Assembly (NCBI RefSeq): GCF_014236855.1 | Contig: NZ_CP051261.1 | Location: 744,001 to 808,000 of the forward strand | DNA: 64,000 bases | Origin: Xanthomonas sp. SI | GTDB lineage: Bacteria > Pseudomonadota > Gammaproteobacteria > Xanthomonadales > Xanthomonadaceae | Reading direction: 5' to 3' | In this document: positions 37,279 through 45,188 of the stretch, one piece after another | How the letters are laid out: each line of letters opens with the position of its first letter | Numbering within the stretch: position 1 is the first letter of the stretch | Notes under the pieces: generated by a model | The model's input: only the letters and a program-made list of their open reading frames with translations | Database searches by the model: none | Told to the model about the DNA's origin: nothing | Made by a program: the position numbers and the translations under genes

Positions 37279-37920
37279 ATGTTCTTTAAACGCAACGGCT
37301 TGTCGCTGGTGTTGTTGGGCCTGACCCTGCTGTTCATCGGCGGCCAGGCGCTCAGCGGCCATCTCGCCTACAACGACGAACTGCGCCAGCAGGGCCTGGC
37401 GCCGCTGATGTTCTGGGAGTACCTGCACAGCGGTCATTTCATCGGTGCCTTGTTCGAGAACTGGGAAAGCGAATTCCTGCAGATGGGCATGTATGTGCTG
37501 CTCACGGTGAAGCTGCGCCAGTGGGGTTCTGCCGAATCGCGGCCGCTGCCGCCGGACGAGGAGCACGAGACCATCGCGCCGGGTACCACGCCGTGGCCGG
37601 TGCGTGCCGGCGGGCTCTGGCTGAAGCTCTACGAGCGCTCGCTGGCGCTGGCATTCGGCCTGCTGTTCCTGACCAGTTTCGTGCTGCATGCGCTCGGCAG
37701 CTGGCGGCACGAACTGGCCGAGCGGGCGATGCAGCGGTTGCCGGCGATTTCGCTGTTCGAGCACGTGACCGGCGCGCAGTTCTGGTTCGAATCGATGCAG
37801 AACTGGCAGAGCGAATTCCTCGCGGTGTTTTCCCTGGTGGTGCTGACCATCTGGCTGCGGCAGAAGGATTCGCCGCAATCCAAGCCGGTGCCTGCGCCGC
37901 ACGCGCAGACCGGCGATTGA
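37279..37920 (+). CDS. DUF6766-like inner-membrane protein with internal duplication
   Basis: A 213-residue protein with about four membrane segments in two similar halves. The first half has WEYLHSGHFIGALFENWESE followed by MYVLLTVKLRQWGSAESRP. The second has FEHVTGAQFWFESMQNWQSE followed by SLVVLTIWLRQKDSPQSKP. The shared NW-x-SEFL motif suggests ancient duplication of a two-helix unit. Function is unknown; related proteins are common in soil bacteria and carry a DUF6766 label as far as I recall. AGGAGGAGA lies 8 nt before the ATG. Confidence 0.75.
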   Translation: MFFKRNGLSLVLLGLTLLFIGGQALSGHLAYNDELRQQGLAPLMFWEYLHSGHFIGALFENWESEFLQMGMYVLLTVKLRQWGSAESRPLPPDEEHETIAPGTTPWPVRAGGLWLKLYERSLALAFGLLFLTSFVLHALGSWRHELAERAMQRLPAISLFEHVTGAQFWFESMQNWQSEFLAVFSLVVLTIWLRQKDSPQSKPVPAPHAQTGD

Positions 37921-38061
37921 TCGGACGTCGCTGCCGGGCCTGCTGCGTTCCGAGGCGACGGCGTATTTTTGTGCTGCTGGAGTGCGCCACGCGCGCATGG
38001 CCGACTCGAGCGAGCTGGCGTATCGACTCGGAAACAGCTTCGACTCCGATGATGTTGAATA

Positions 38062-38132
38062 TTGTAGGAGCGACTTCAGTCGCGACAGGATGCTATCGAC
38101 AGTGCCTGTCGCGACTGAAGTCGCTCCTACAA
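38062..38132. repeat. Xanthomonas-type inverted repeat (REP-like)
   Basis: TTGTAGGAGCGACTTCAGTC, continuing to CGCGACA, occurs at 38062-38088 and its exact reverse complement at 38107-38132, so transcripts from either strand would form a long stem with an 18-nt loop. Related single copies appear at 53731-53866. It lies downstream of the DUF6766-like and Mn-catalase genes (convergent ends). Confidence 0.9.
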
Positions 38133-38211
38133 ATGCGCACACCGCAGGCGTGGCCTGGCGCGTCCTGGCGAATCTACCGCCGCGAAGAACACATTGCCGC
38201 GGACCGCGCGA

Positions 38212-39114
38212 TCACAGCTTGATATCGCCCTTGGTCGAACCCGCGCCCGGGCCGGCGCCCAGGTCGGCGCCGGTGGTCGGATCGCTGTCCTGCTGCGACA
38301 TGGTGCGTGCCGCCAGCGCCTGCAGCGCGCTTTCCTCTGCCGGACTCAGGCCGACGCTCGGCACGCCGCTGCCGCCGTCCACGGCCGCCTGGCGGTTGCG
38401 ATCGGACACCTTCTGCCACTGGCTGCCGCTGTTCCACGGACCGTTGATGTCGCCGTCGCCCTGCGACATGTCGTAGAACGTGTCGGTGAACATCGGCTCG
38501 CCCGGCAGCTTGCCCGGCGGGAAGTTCGGCTCGATCGCGTACAGCGCCTTCTCGAACGACTTCTGGTGCGCCACCTCGCGGGTCATCAGAAACTTCAAAG
38601 CATCGACGATGCCCGGATCGTCGGTGACGTTGATCAGGCGCTCGTAGACGATCTTGGCGCGCGCCTCAGCGGCGATATTGGAGCGCAGGTCGGCGGTGGG
38701 TTCGCCGATGGAATCCACATAGGCCCCGCTCCACGGCACGCCGCTGGAATTCACCAGGGCCGGCCCGCCGCCGTACAGGATCTGCTGGGTCTGGCTGGTG
38801 TTGTTGTTCCTGGTCAGGTTGCGCATCTCCTCGGCCTCGACCATGCCTTCGGACAGCACCGCCTTGGGGCCCTGATTGAGCATGGCGATGATCGACCCGA
38901 TGATTTCCAGATGGCTCAACTCTTCGGTGGCGATGTCGTACAGCAGGTCTTTGCGGCCGGGATCGACTTCGCCGATGGCCTGGGTGAAATAGCGCATGGC
39001 CGCAGCCAGTTCGCCTTGCGGGCCGCCGAACTGCTCGAGCATCAGCGAGGCCAGCGCCGGGTCCGGTTGCGCCACGCGCACCGTGTACATCAGCCGTTTG
39101 TTGTGCATGAACAT
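38212..39114 (-). CDS. Manganese catalase
   Basis: A 300-residue dimanganese catalase. The four-helix ferritin-like bundle supplies Glu and His ligands: GELAAAMRYFTQAIGE, then DIATEELSHLEIIGSII, an AAEARAKIVYERLI stretch and the late TREVAHQKSFEKAL. It converts hydrogen peroxide to water and oxygen. The C-terminal tail (about 220-300) is polar and variable. AGGAG lies 7 nt before ATG 39114; a second ATG lies two codons on. It follows two DUF892 genes on the same strand, as in the enterobacterial yciFE-katN cluster, and probably belongs to a stationary-phase stress response. Confidence 0.93.
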   Translation of the reverse strand: MFMHNKRLMYTVRVAQPDPALASLMLEQFGGPQGELAAAMRYFTQAIGEVDPGRKDLLYDIATEELSHLEIIGSIIAMLNQGPKAVLSEGMVEAEEMRNLTRNNNTSQTQQILYGGGPALVNSSGVPWSGAYVDSIGEPTADLRSNIAAEARAKIVYERLINVTDDPGIVDALKFLMTREVAHQKSFEKALYAIEPNFPPGKLPGEPMFTDTFYDMSQGDGDINGPWNSGSQWQKVSDRNRQAAVDGGSGVPSVGLSPAEESALQALAARTMSQQDSDPTTGADLGAGPGAGSTKGDIKL

Positions 39115-39195
39115 CGAATATCTCCTGGAGTGCCGCCCACGGCAAAGCCACGACGACCGACGATCGGGCGTCGTGGCCAGTGGGGGCGTCTGGGT

Positions 39196-39230
39196 ATAAA
39201 AAGCCGCGGCACCGGGAAGCGGCGCCGCGG
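39196..39230 (-). terminator. Intrinsic terminator between the yciE-like and Mn-catalase genes
   Basis: On the minus strand CCGCGGC pairs with GCCGCGG and is followed by CTTTTTATA. It sits 8 bp past the stop of the upstream DUF892 gene. It should reduce readthrough into the catalase gene. Confidence 0.7.
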
Positions 39231-39238
39231 TCGTGCGG

Positions 39239-39745
39239 TCAGGCCGCCTTGCGCTTCTGCGCCGCGTCCTGGTTGCCGCCCTGTTCGGCGAGCATGGTCA
39301 GCTTCTCGTCGGTGGACTTTTCCTCTTCCAGCGTTTCCAGCAGCAGCTTGAGCGCGTCGGTCTTGCCCAACTGCTTGGCCATCGCGGCGAGCGTGCCGTA
39401 GGACGCGATCTCGTAGTGCTCCACTTTCTGCGCGCCGCCGATCAGCGCCGCATCGCGCACCGGGCCGGCCTCGATCGATTCGATCACTTCCTTGCCTTCT
39501 TCGACCAGCCCTTCCATGGCCGCGCACTTGATGCGCTTCAGGCGCAGCTCGAGTTTTTCCACGATCTGGTCGATACGCTCGATCTGGCCCTGGGTTTCTT
39601 CCAGGTGCGCTTCGAAGGCCGCACGCAGCGCCGGATTGGTGGAGGCGCGGGCCAGTTTCGGCAGCGCCTTGGTCAACTGCTTCTCCGCGCTGTAGATGTC
39701 GGAAAGTTCGTGCAGGAACAGGTCGTCGATGGTCTTGATAGCCAT
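39239..39745 (-). CDS. yciE: DUF892 ferritin-like protein, YciE type
   Basis: A 168-residue all-helical protein with the DUF892 signature: TIDDLFLHELSDIYSAEKQL at the start, then EAHLEETQGQIERID, EHYEIASYGTLAAMAK and LLLETLEEEKSTDEKL. The Glu and His residues of the ferritin-like bundle are present (E..H spacing in EKQL, EETQ, EHYE, EEEK). The role is thought to be metal-bound stress protection in stationary phase. It ends in a Lys/Ala-rich tail (QKRKAA). It is 49 bp downstream of the second DUF892 gene and probably cotranscribed with it. Confidence 0.9.
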   Translation of the reverse strand: MAIKTIDDLFLHELSDIYSAEKQLTKALPKLARASTNPALRAAFEAHLEETQGQIERIDQIVEKLELRLKRIKCAAMEGLVEEGKEVIESIEAGPVRDAALIGGAQKVEHYEIASYGTLAAMAKQLGKTDALKLLLETLEEEKSTDEKLTMLAEQGGNQDAAQKRKAA

Positions 39746-39794
39746 GTCGATGGATCTCCGTGGTTGGGATGGATGGTGCGGGAGGTGCGCGGAC

Positions 39795-40307
39795 TCAACG
39801 CTTGGCCGTCTGGCCTTCGGTGCGTTCGCGTTCCAGGAAGGCGAGAACCGTCGCCTCCTGGTGTTCGATCAGCCACTCGGCCATGGCGATTTCCTGGTCG
39901 AGGATGGCGGCGCAGATGTCGGCGATCTGCGGCTGGTCGGCTTGCTTTGCAGCGATTACCAGCGCGCGGTAGCTGGCGACCTCCAGGTGTTCGAATGCGT
40001 AGCTGATGCCGAGGCTCTTGGCCACTTCGTCGCTCATCATCGAATTGCCGGCCGCATGCACCGTCGCCATCACGCTGGCCACCGCACCCTTGATGGCGGG
40101 CGTGGAGCCGCCGAGCAGTTCGATGCAGCGCTTGACCTGCTCGGACTGGCCCTTGGTTTCGGTGATGTGCTGCTCGATGCGTGCCTTCAGCTGTGGATAG
40201 TGCTCCAGGCGTCCGGCGGTGGCGGTCAGCATGGTGTTCGCTTCCTGCTCCATCGCGTAGGCGTCCTGCAGCCACTTCAACAGGCGCTCGGTATTGCTTC
40301 GGGTCAT
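39795..40307 (-). CDS. yciF: DUF892 ferritin-like protein, YciF type
   Basis: A 170-residue DUF892 protein beginning MTRSNTERLLKWLQDAYAM, where EQEAN replaces the more usual E-x-Q. Later ligand segments are QHITETKGQSEQVK, YAFEHLEVASYRALV and DQEIAMAEWLIEHQEAT. It is a four-helix ferritin-like bundle, paralogous to the next gene. GGAG lies 9 nt before the ATG. It is first in the minus-strand set with yciE-like and Mn catalase. In enterobacteria such genes are controlled by the general stress sigma factor or small RNAs; no such site is visible here. Confidence 0.88.
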   Translation of the reverse strand: MTRSNTERLLKWLQDAYAMEQEANTMLTATAGRLEHYPQLKARIEQHITETKGQSEQVKRCIELLGGSTPAIKGAVASVMATVHAAGNSMMSDEVAKSLGISYAFEHLEVASYRALVIAAKQADQPQIADICAAILDQEIAMAEWLIEHQEATVLAFLERERTEGQTAKR

Positions 40308-40573
40308 GAACGTCGCTCCAAGGTATCGGTCGATTGCGTGTGCGGGAAGTCTTCGTCGTGCCGCGGTGCGGCGCCTTCCCCCGTACGAACCAAGCTAGAC
40401 CGCCGCGCGTTAGTGACGATTCAATGCAGGGTGAACGCAGCGCGAGAGAAGCATCCACGCCGCAGTGAACACACTGAATGCGCTGCCTTCGCCGCACTGC
40501 CTGCAGGCACGGCGACCGTGCGTTCACGGCCGCCACGCGAGGCTCGGTGCGTACCCAATCGCAGGAGATCCTT

Positions 40574-41329
40574 GTGCCGAAACTCGATCACGCCGACTGG
40601 CCGCAGCGCTTGTGGCTGGTGCGACATGGACAGAGCGCGGGCAATGTCGCCCGCGATATCGCCGAAGCCTCGGGGCAGGAACTGATCGACGTCGCCACCC
40701 GCGATGCCGACACGCCGCTGTCGGAGCTGGGCCTTGAGCAGTCGCAGCGACTCGGCCGCTGGTTTGCGGCGTTGCCGGCGGCGGCGCGGCCGAAGGTGCT
40801 GCTGACGTCGCCGTTCCTGCGTGCGCAACAGACCTGCGCGGCGATCGGCGAGGAACTGGGCGTGCAGTCGCACGCGCTGGTGCTGGACGAGCGCCTGCGC
40901 GAGAAGGAGTTCGGCATTCTGGACCGCTATACCCGGCACGGCATCGCCAGCCGTTTCCCGGAACTGGCCGAGCAGCGCGCTTCGGTCGGCAAGTTCTATT
41001 TCCGCCCGCCCGGCGGCGAAAGCTGGTGCGACGTGATCCTGCGCCTGCGCAGCGTGGTCGAGGAACTGCGTCGCGACCACGCCGGCGAGCGCGTGTTGAT
41101 CGTCGCCCACCAGGTCATCGTCAACTGCATGCGCTACCTGCTCGAGCGCTTCGACGAGGCGGCGATCCTGGAGATCGACCGGCGCGGCGACGTGCCCAAC
41201 TGCAGCGTCACCGAATACGGTTTCGGCGATGCCGAGGGCGGGCCGCGCTTCGGCCTGGTCCAGGCCAACGCGGTGCCGTTCGAGGTGCCGGTGACCACCG
41301 CGGCCGACCAGCCGGGTGGGCCGCGGTGA
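40574..41329 (+). CDS. Histidine phosphatase family protein
   Basis: A 251-residue phosphatase of the phosphoglycerate-mutase-like superfamily. The catalytic RHG motif is LVRHGQSAGN near residue 16, with later SPFLRAQQTC (substrate Arg), KEFGILDRY (acid residue) and VAHQVIVN (second His). Start GTG 40574 is chosen because AGGAG lies 6 nt upstream; the open frame before it has no ribosome site. Its stop overlaps the GTG of the next gene, so it is coupled to the NAD(P)HX dehydratase. The substrate could be a phosphosugar or nucleotide. Confidence 0.88.
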   Translation: MPKLDHADWPQRLWLVRHGQSAGNVARDIAEASGQELIDVATRDADTPLSELGLEQSQRLGRWFAALPAAARPKVLLTSPFLRAQQTCAAIGEELGVQSHALVLDERLREKEFGILDRYTRHGIASRFPELAEQRASVGKFYFRPPGGESWCDVILRLRSVVEELRRDHAGERVLIVAHQVIVNCMRYLLERFDEAAILEIDRRGDVPNCSVTEYGFGDAEGGPRFGLVQANAVPFEVPVTTAADQPGGPR

Positions 41330-42207
41330 CCCAGGCGCGCGCTACCCCGGTGAGAGCGATCCCGGTGAACGCGACGCTGCTGCGGCGCTGGCCGTTGCCC
41401 AGCGCGGCGGGCGTCGCCGACAAGGAGCAGCGCGGGCGCGTGCTGGTGATCGGCGGCAGCTGCGAAATTCCCGGCGCGGCGTTGCTGGCGGCGGAGGCGG
41501 CATTGCGCGCAGGCGCCGGCAAGCTGCAGGTGGCCACCGCGCGCCCGGTGGCCACGGCGATGGCGATCGCCTTGCCCGAGGCGCGCGTGGTGGCGTTGCC
41601 GGTTAGCGCCGACGGTGAACTGCGCATCGGCGGACAACCGCTGCAGCGCGATGCGGCGCGCGCCGACGCGGTGCTGATCGGCCCCGGCATGCGCGCCCGC
41701 CCAGCGCTGCGCAAGCAGATCGCGCGGCTGCTGCAGGACACGCGCTGTGGCGTGGTGCTCGATGCCGGTGCGCTGGTCGATACCCACGGCATGGCCGATC
41801 CGGAGCGCGTCGTGCTGACCCCGCACCATGGCGAGATGGCGGCATTGAACGGCGTGCCGATCGAACGCATCGCGGCGGATCCGGCGGCGATCGCGCTGCG
41901 TCACGCGCGGCACAGCGGCGCGGTGGTGGTGCTGAAGTCGGCGACCACGGTGATCGCCGCGCCCGACGGCGCGCACTGGGTGCATCGCGGCGGCAGCCCG
42001 TGCCTGGGCACCTCCGGTTCCGGCGACGTGCTGGCCGGCATCATCTGCGGCTTGCAGGCGCGCGGCGCCAGCAGCACGCAGGCGGCGGTGTGGGGCGTGC
42101 ACCTGCACGCGCGCGCCGGCGCGCTGCTGGCGCGGCAGATCGGCCCGCTGGGGCCGCTGGCGCGCGAGATCGCGGCGCAGATCCCGGGGCTGCTCGCTGC
42201 AGGTTGA
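41326..42207 (+). CDS. nnrD: ADP-dependent NAD(P)H-hydrate dehydratase
   Basis: A 293-residue protein matching the C-terminal (dehydratase) half of YjeF/NnrD: KEQRGRVLVIGGSCEIPGAA, then AGAGKLQVAT, LTPHHGEMAALNG, and the nucleotide-binding CLGTSGSGDVLAGII. It repairs hydrated NADH and NADPH using ADP (or ATP). The epimerase half is absent, so that activity would be encoded elsewhere. The GTG start overlaps the phosphatase stop (GTGA). An ATG further downstream would remove conserved strands. Confidence 0.9.
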   Translation: MTQARATPVRAIPVNATLLRRWPLPSAAGVADKEQRGRVLVIGGSCEIPGAALLAAEAALRAGAGKLQVATARPVATAMAIALPEARVVALPVSADGELRIGGQPLQRDAARADAVLIGPGMRARPALRKQIARLLQDTRCGVVLDAGALVDTHGMADPERVVLTPHHGEMAALNGVPIERIAADPAAIALRHARHSGAVVVLKSATTVIAAPDGAHWVHRGGSPCLGTSGSGDVLAGIICGLQARGASSTQAAVWGVHLHARAGALLARQIGPLGPLAREIAAQIPGLLAAG

Positions 42208-42235
42208 AGCCGGCGCCGCAGTGGGCGCCGGCTTC
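42206..42235. terminator. Bidirectional hairpin between convergent genes
   Basis: A perfect 12-bp stem, GAAGCCGGCGCC with GGCGCCGGCTTC, around GCAGTG. It begins within the stop codon of nnrD and lies between it and the end of the convergent SDR gene. There is no T-run, so efficiency is uncertain. Confidence 0.55.
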
Positions 42236-42269
42236 TACGACTCTCCAATCCCGAATCCCGAATCCCAGC

Positions 42270-43136
42270 CTAAAGCGTCGCCGCCCCGCCCGCGATCGTG
42301 ATCAACGCACCAGACGTATAGCTGGACGTATCGCTGGCGAGCAGCACATAGGTCGATGCCAGCTCCACCGGCTGCCCGGGGCGGCCGAACGCGGTCTGCG
42401 ACCCGAATTCCTTAACCTCCTCCGCATCCATGCCGGCGGGGATGAACGGCGTCCAGATCGGGCCGGGCAGCACCGCGTTGACCCGGATCTTCTTGTCCGC
42501 GAGCAGCCCGGCCAGGCCGATGGTCATGTTCGCCACCGCGCCCTTGGTGGTGGAGTAGGGCAGGATGTTGGGCGTCGGCTTCTTCGAATTGACCGAGGCG
42601 GTGTTGATGATCGAACCGCCCTCGGGCATGTGCGGCACGGCCAGGCGCACCAGGTTGAAGGCCGCGTGCACGTTGGTGGCGAAGGTCTTTTCCCACTCGT
42701 CCAGGGTGATCTCGTCGAAGCTGTGGAAATAGCGCTGGTAGGCGGCGTTGTTGACCAGCACGTCGAGTCCGCCGAAGGCGCCGGTCACGGTCTCGATCAA
42801 GGCCTGCGCCTGCGCGCGATCGCTGATGTCGCAGGGCTGCAGCAGCACGCGTACCCCGGCCGTCTCGAGCAGCTGGCCGATGCGTTCGGCGTCGTGCTGT
42901 TCGCTGGGCAGGTAGGCGATGGCCACGTCGGCGCCTTCGCGCGCATAGGCGATCGCCACCGCGGCGCCGATGCCGCTGTCGCCGCCGGTGATCAGCGTGC
43001 GTTTGCCCTGCAACAGGCCGTGGCCGACGTAGCTGTCCTCGCCATGGTCCGGCTTCGGATCCATCTTGTCGGTCAGCCCGGGAAACGACTGCTGCTGCGG
43101 CTTGAAGGGAGGAGAGGGATAGTTCGGAACGGCCAT
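42270..43136 (-). CDS. Short-chain dehydrogenase/reductase, YghA-like
   Basis: A 288-residue SDR with an N-terminal extension (about 40 residues, ending GHGLLQGKRTLIT) typical of the general-stress subfamily. The cofactor loop is GGDSGIGAA, followed by NNAAYQ, catalytic Ser in IINTASVNS, and Tyr-Lys in YSTTK. PGPIWTPFIPAG is the substrate loop. These enzymes oxidise or reduce alcohols, aldehydes or sugars with NAD(P). I start at ATG 43136, for which GAGG is well spaced; ATG 43142 is right against it. Confidence 0.88.
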   Translation of the reverse strand: MAVPNYPSPPFKPQQQSFPGLTDKMDPKPDHGEDSYVGHGLLQGKRTLITGGDSGIGAAVAIAYAREGADVAIAYLPSEQHDAERIGQLLETAGVRVLLQPCDISDRAQAQALIETVTGAFGGLDVLVNNAAYQRYFHSFDEITLDEWEKTFATNVHAAFNLVRLAVPHMPEGGSIINTASVNSKKPTPNILPYSTTKGAVANMTIGLAGLLADKKIRVNAVLPGPIWTPFIPAGMDAEEVKEFGSQTAFGRPGQPVELASTYVLLASDTSSYTSGALITIAGGAATL

Positions 43137-43358
43137 GGGCATGCCTCGTCGTGGGGTGTCCCTGCGAGGGTGCGCAAACATGGGTAAAGGTGCGGCCAAG
43201 ATCCTGTCGGCGGCATGTGAGATGCAGGCGCGATCCGGATCCATGGGTGCATGCGCGCGCGGCGACGCACAAATGCGCTGTTCACGGATTACGCAGATTC
43301 GGTCCTGGATCTACCCGTGCGGCGGCCTGCAGGCGCGCCGGCAACCGGGCCGTGCCGC

Positions 43359-44006
43359 TCAGCTGGCGGCGATCGTGCGCGAGCCGAGGATGATCATGCG
43401 CAGCATCGCGCTGATCTGGCGGATCAGTTCCGGGTCTTTTTCCGGCGGCAGGTCCATCGCGGTGGCGCCCATCGCAAACACCAGCCGGGTGATCGCCTTG
43501 GACACCAGCGCCGGCTCGTGCAGCGGCGCGTTGTCGATCGCGGCCAGGCGGATCAGATCCACGCGCAGTTCTTCCTCGAAGTAGTTCAGCTCGCGGTCCA
43601 CCGCGTGCTTGAACGCGTCCGAGCCGACCGTGCCCTCGCGCAGCAGCACGTGCAGCAGTTTGTCGTCGGCGCGCAGCTGCTCCATGAAGGTTTCCACCGA
43701 ACTGAGGATCACGCTGCGGTTGCTGCCGGCCGCGCGCTGCCGCGCCTGGCCGATGATGGTGCGCAGCGAACTGCCGGCCAGGTCGATCAGCGCCACCGCC
43801 AGTTCGTCCATGTCGCGGAACTGGCGATAGAAGCTGTTCGGGGCGATGCCGGCTTCGCGGGTCACTTCGCGCAGGCTCAGCGTGGACACGCTGCGGTGCG
43901 GCCCGATCAGCTTCAGCGCCGCCGCCAGCAGGTCTTCGCGCGAGATCGCGCTCTTGCGCGCGGGCAGCGCGTCCTCGGGCAGCGGCAGGGGAACGATGGA
44001 CGTCAT
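43359..44006 (-). CDS. desT: FabR/DesT-type TetR repressor of unsaturated fatty-acid genes
   Basis: A 215-residue TetR-family protein with the FabR layout: an HTH at about residues 20-70 (LSLREVTREAGIAPNSFYRQF) and a ligand domain with FMEQLRADDKLLHVLLREGT. In Pseudomonas aeruginosa, DesT represses desCB and is tuned by the acyl-CoA pool. Here it is divergent from exactly those two genes, 94 bp apart. The symmetrical motif and phased repeats between them are the probable operator. DesT versus FabR naming is a judgement from context. Confidence 0.85.
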   Translation of the reverse strand: MTSIVPLPLPEDALPARKSAISREDLLAAALKLIGPHRSVSTLSLREVTREAGIAPNSFYRQFRDMDELAVALIDLAGSSLRTIIGQARQRAAGSNRSVILSSVETFMEQLRADDKLLHVLLREGTVGSDAFKHAVDRELNYFEEELRVDLIRLAAIDNAPLHEPALVSKAITRLVFAMGATAMDLPPEKDPELIRQISAMLRMIILGSRTIAAS

Positions 44007-44053
44007 GGGCGGACTGGGCGAGACAAGGCCGCGATCATACCCTTCTTCGTGAA

Positions 44054-44100
44054 TATACAACTGTATAGACATCTGTATCTGCGCCTGTATAGTGGTCGCC
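44054..44100 (+). promoter_or_regulatory. desC promoter with palindrome and three phased CTGTAT repeats
   Basis: TATACA-AC-TGTATA (44054-44067) is a perfect 6+6 palindrome. The hexamer CTGTAT recurs at 44061, 44073 and 44085, an exact 12-bp period. TAGACA (44066-44071), 16 bp, then TATAGT (44088-44093) is a good sigma-70 promoter for desC. Transcription would begin within a base or two of the ATG at 44101, implying a leaderless mRNA. The repeats overlap both promoter elements, as expected of a repressor site. Confidence 0.6.
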
Positions 44101-45177
44101 ATGAACGCTGCCCGCCGTCCTGCCTCCACCCGCTCCGCCACCCGCGCCCTGCGCGCCTGGGTGCAGCCGGAGGTGTTCGATTTCTGGTCCACGCGGATCC
44201 ATCCGCTGTGGACCTGGCAGCGTCCGCGCGCGCGGCTGCTGCAGCGCGAACGCGCCAGCAGCGACGCGGTGACCCTGATCCTCAAGGCCAACCGCCACTG
44301 GCGCGGCCTGCGCGCCGGCCAGCACGTGCAGCTGGGCGTGGAGATCGACGGGCGCCGCCTGACCCGCAGCTACAGCCCCACGCCGCTGCCGGGCGGGCGC
44401 CTGGCGATCACGGTCAAGACGATCGACGGCGGCCGCGTCAGCCAGTACCTGGCCGACGCCGCACGCATCGGCGAGACCTTCGAACTGGGCCAGGCGTTCG
44501 GCGACATGGTGCTGCCCGCCGCGCCGCAGGGACGCTGGCTGCTGTTGGCCGCCGGCAGCGGCATCACCCCGATGCGCGCGCTGCTGCGCCAGCTCGCCGA
44601 CGCCGGCATGCCGGCCGATGTGGACCTGATCTACTGGGCGCGGCGCAGCGACCAGTTGTGCTTCGTCGAGGAACTGCAGGCGCTGGCCGCCGCGCATCCG
44701 CGTTTCCGCCTGCAGCTGGCGGTCACCGGCGAAGGCGCGATGCCGGCGCCGCGTGTGGACACGCTGCCGCTGGCGCACCTGGCCGGGCTGGAACAGGCGC
44801 AGGTGCTGGCCTGCGGCCCCGGCGGTTTCGTGCAGGCCGCGCGTACGCGGCTGGAAGGTAGCGTCGCCCGCTTCCAGGCCGAGGCGTTCAGCACGCCGCT
44901 GCTGGCCGATGCCGAACACGGCACGGTCGCGGTGACGCTGGCGCGCAGCGGCCGCGTTCTGCAGCTGCCGCGCGGGCAATCGCTGCTCAGCGCGCTGGAA
45001 GCCGAAGGCCTGCGCCCGAAGCACGGCTGCCGCATGGGCATCTGCAACAGCTGCGCCTGCGGCAAGCAATCCGGCGCGACCCGCGACCTGCTCACCGGCG
45101 CGCACGCCACCGAACCGGGTTCGATGCTGAAGCTGTGCATCAACAGCGCCAGCAGCGACCTGATCCTGGACCTTTGA
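44101..45177 (+). CDS. desC: Ferredoxin-reductase-type electron donor for the desaturase (DesC)
   Basis: A 358-residue oxidoreductase. The FAD domain has RLTRSYSPTPLPGG, the NAD(P) domain has LLLAAGSGITPMRALLRQL and ends LACGPGGFV. A C-terminal plant-type [2Fe-2S] domain has CRMGICNSCACG plus a last cysteine in LKLCINSA. It passes electrons from NAD(P)H to the desaturase encoded next. ATG 44101 is preferred; no Shine-Dalgarno sequence is visible, in keeping with the predicted leaderless transcript. The gene is 11 bp upstream of the desaturase, so they form an operon. Confidence 0.9.
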   Translation: MNAARRPASTRSATRALRAWVQPEVFDFWSTRIHPLWTWQRPRARLLQRERASSDAVTLILKANRHWRGLRAGQHVQLGVEIDGRRLTRSYSPTPLPGGRLAITVKTIDGGRVSQYLADAARIGETFELGQAFGDMVLPAAPQGRWLLLAAGSGITPMRALLRQLADAGMPADVDLIYWARRSDQLCFVEELQALAAAHPRFRLQLAVTGEGAMPAPRVDTLPLAHLAGLEQAQVLACGPGGFVQAARTRLEGSVARFQAEAFSTPLLADAEHGTVAVTLARSGRVLQLPRGQSLLSALEAEGLRPKHGCRMGICNSCACGKQSGATRDLLTGAHATEPGSMLKLCINSASSDLILDL

Positions 45178-45188
45178 AGGACTTCCCC

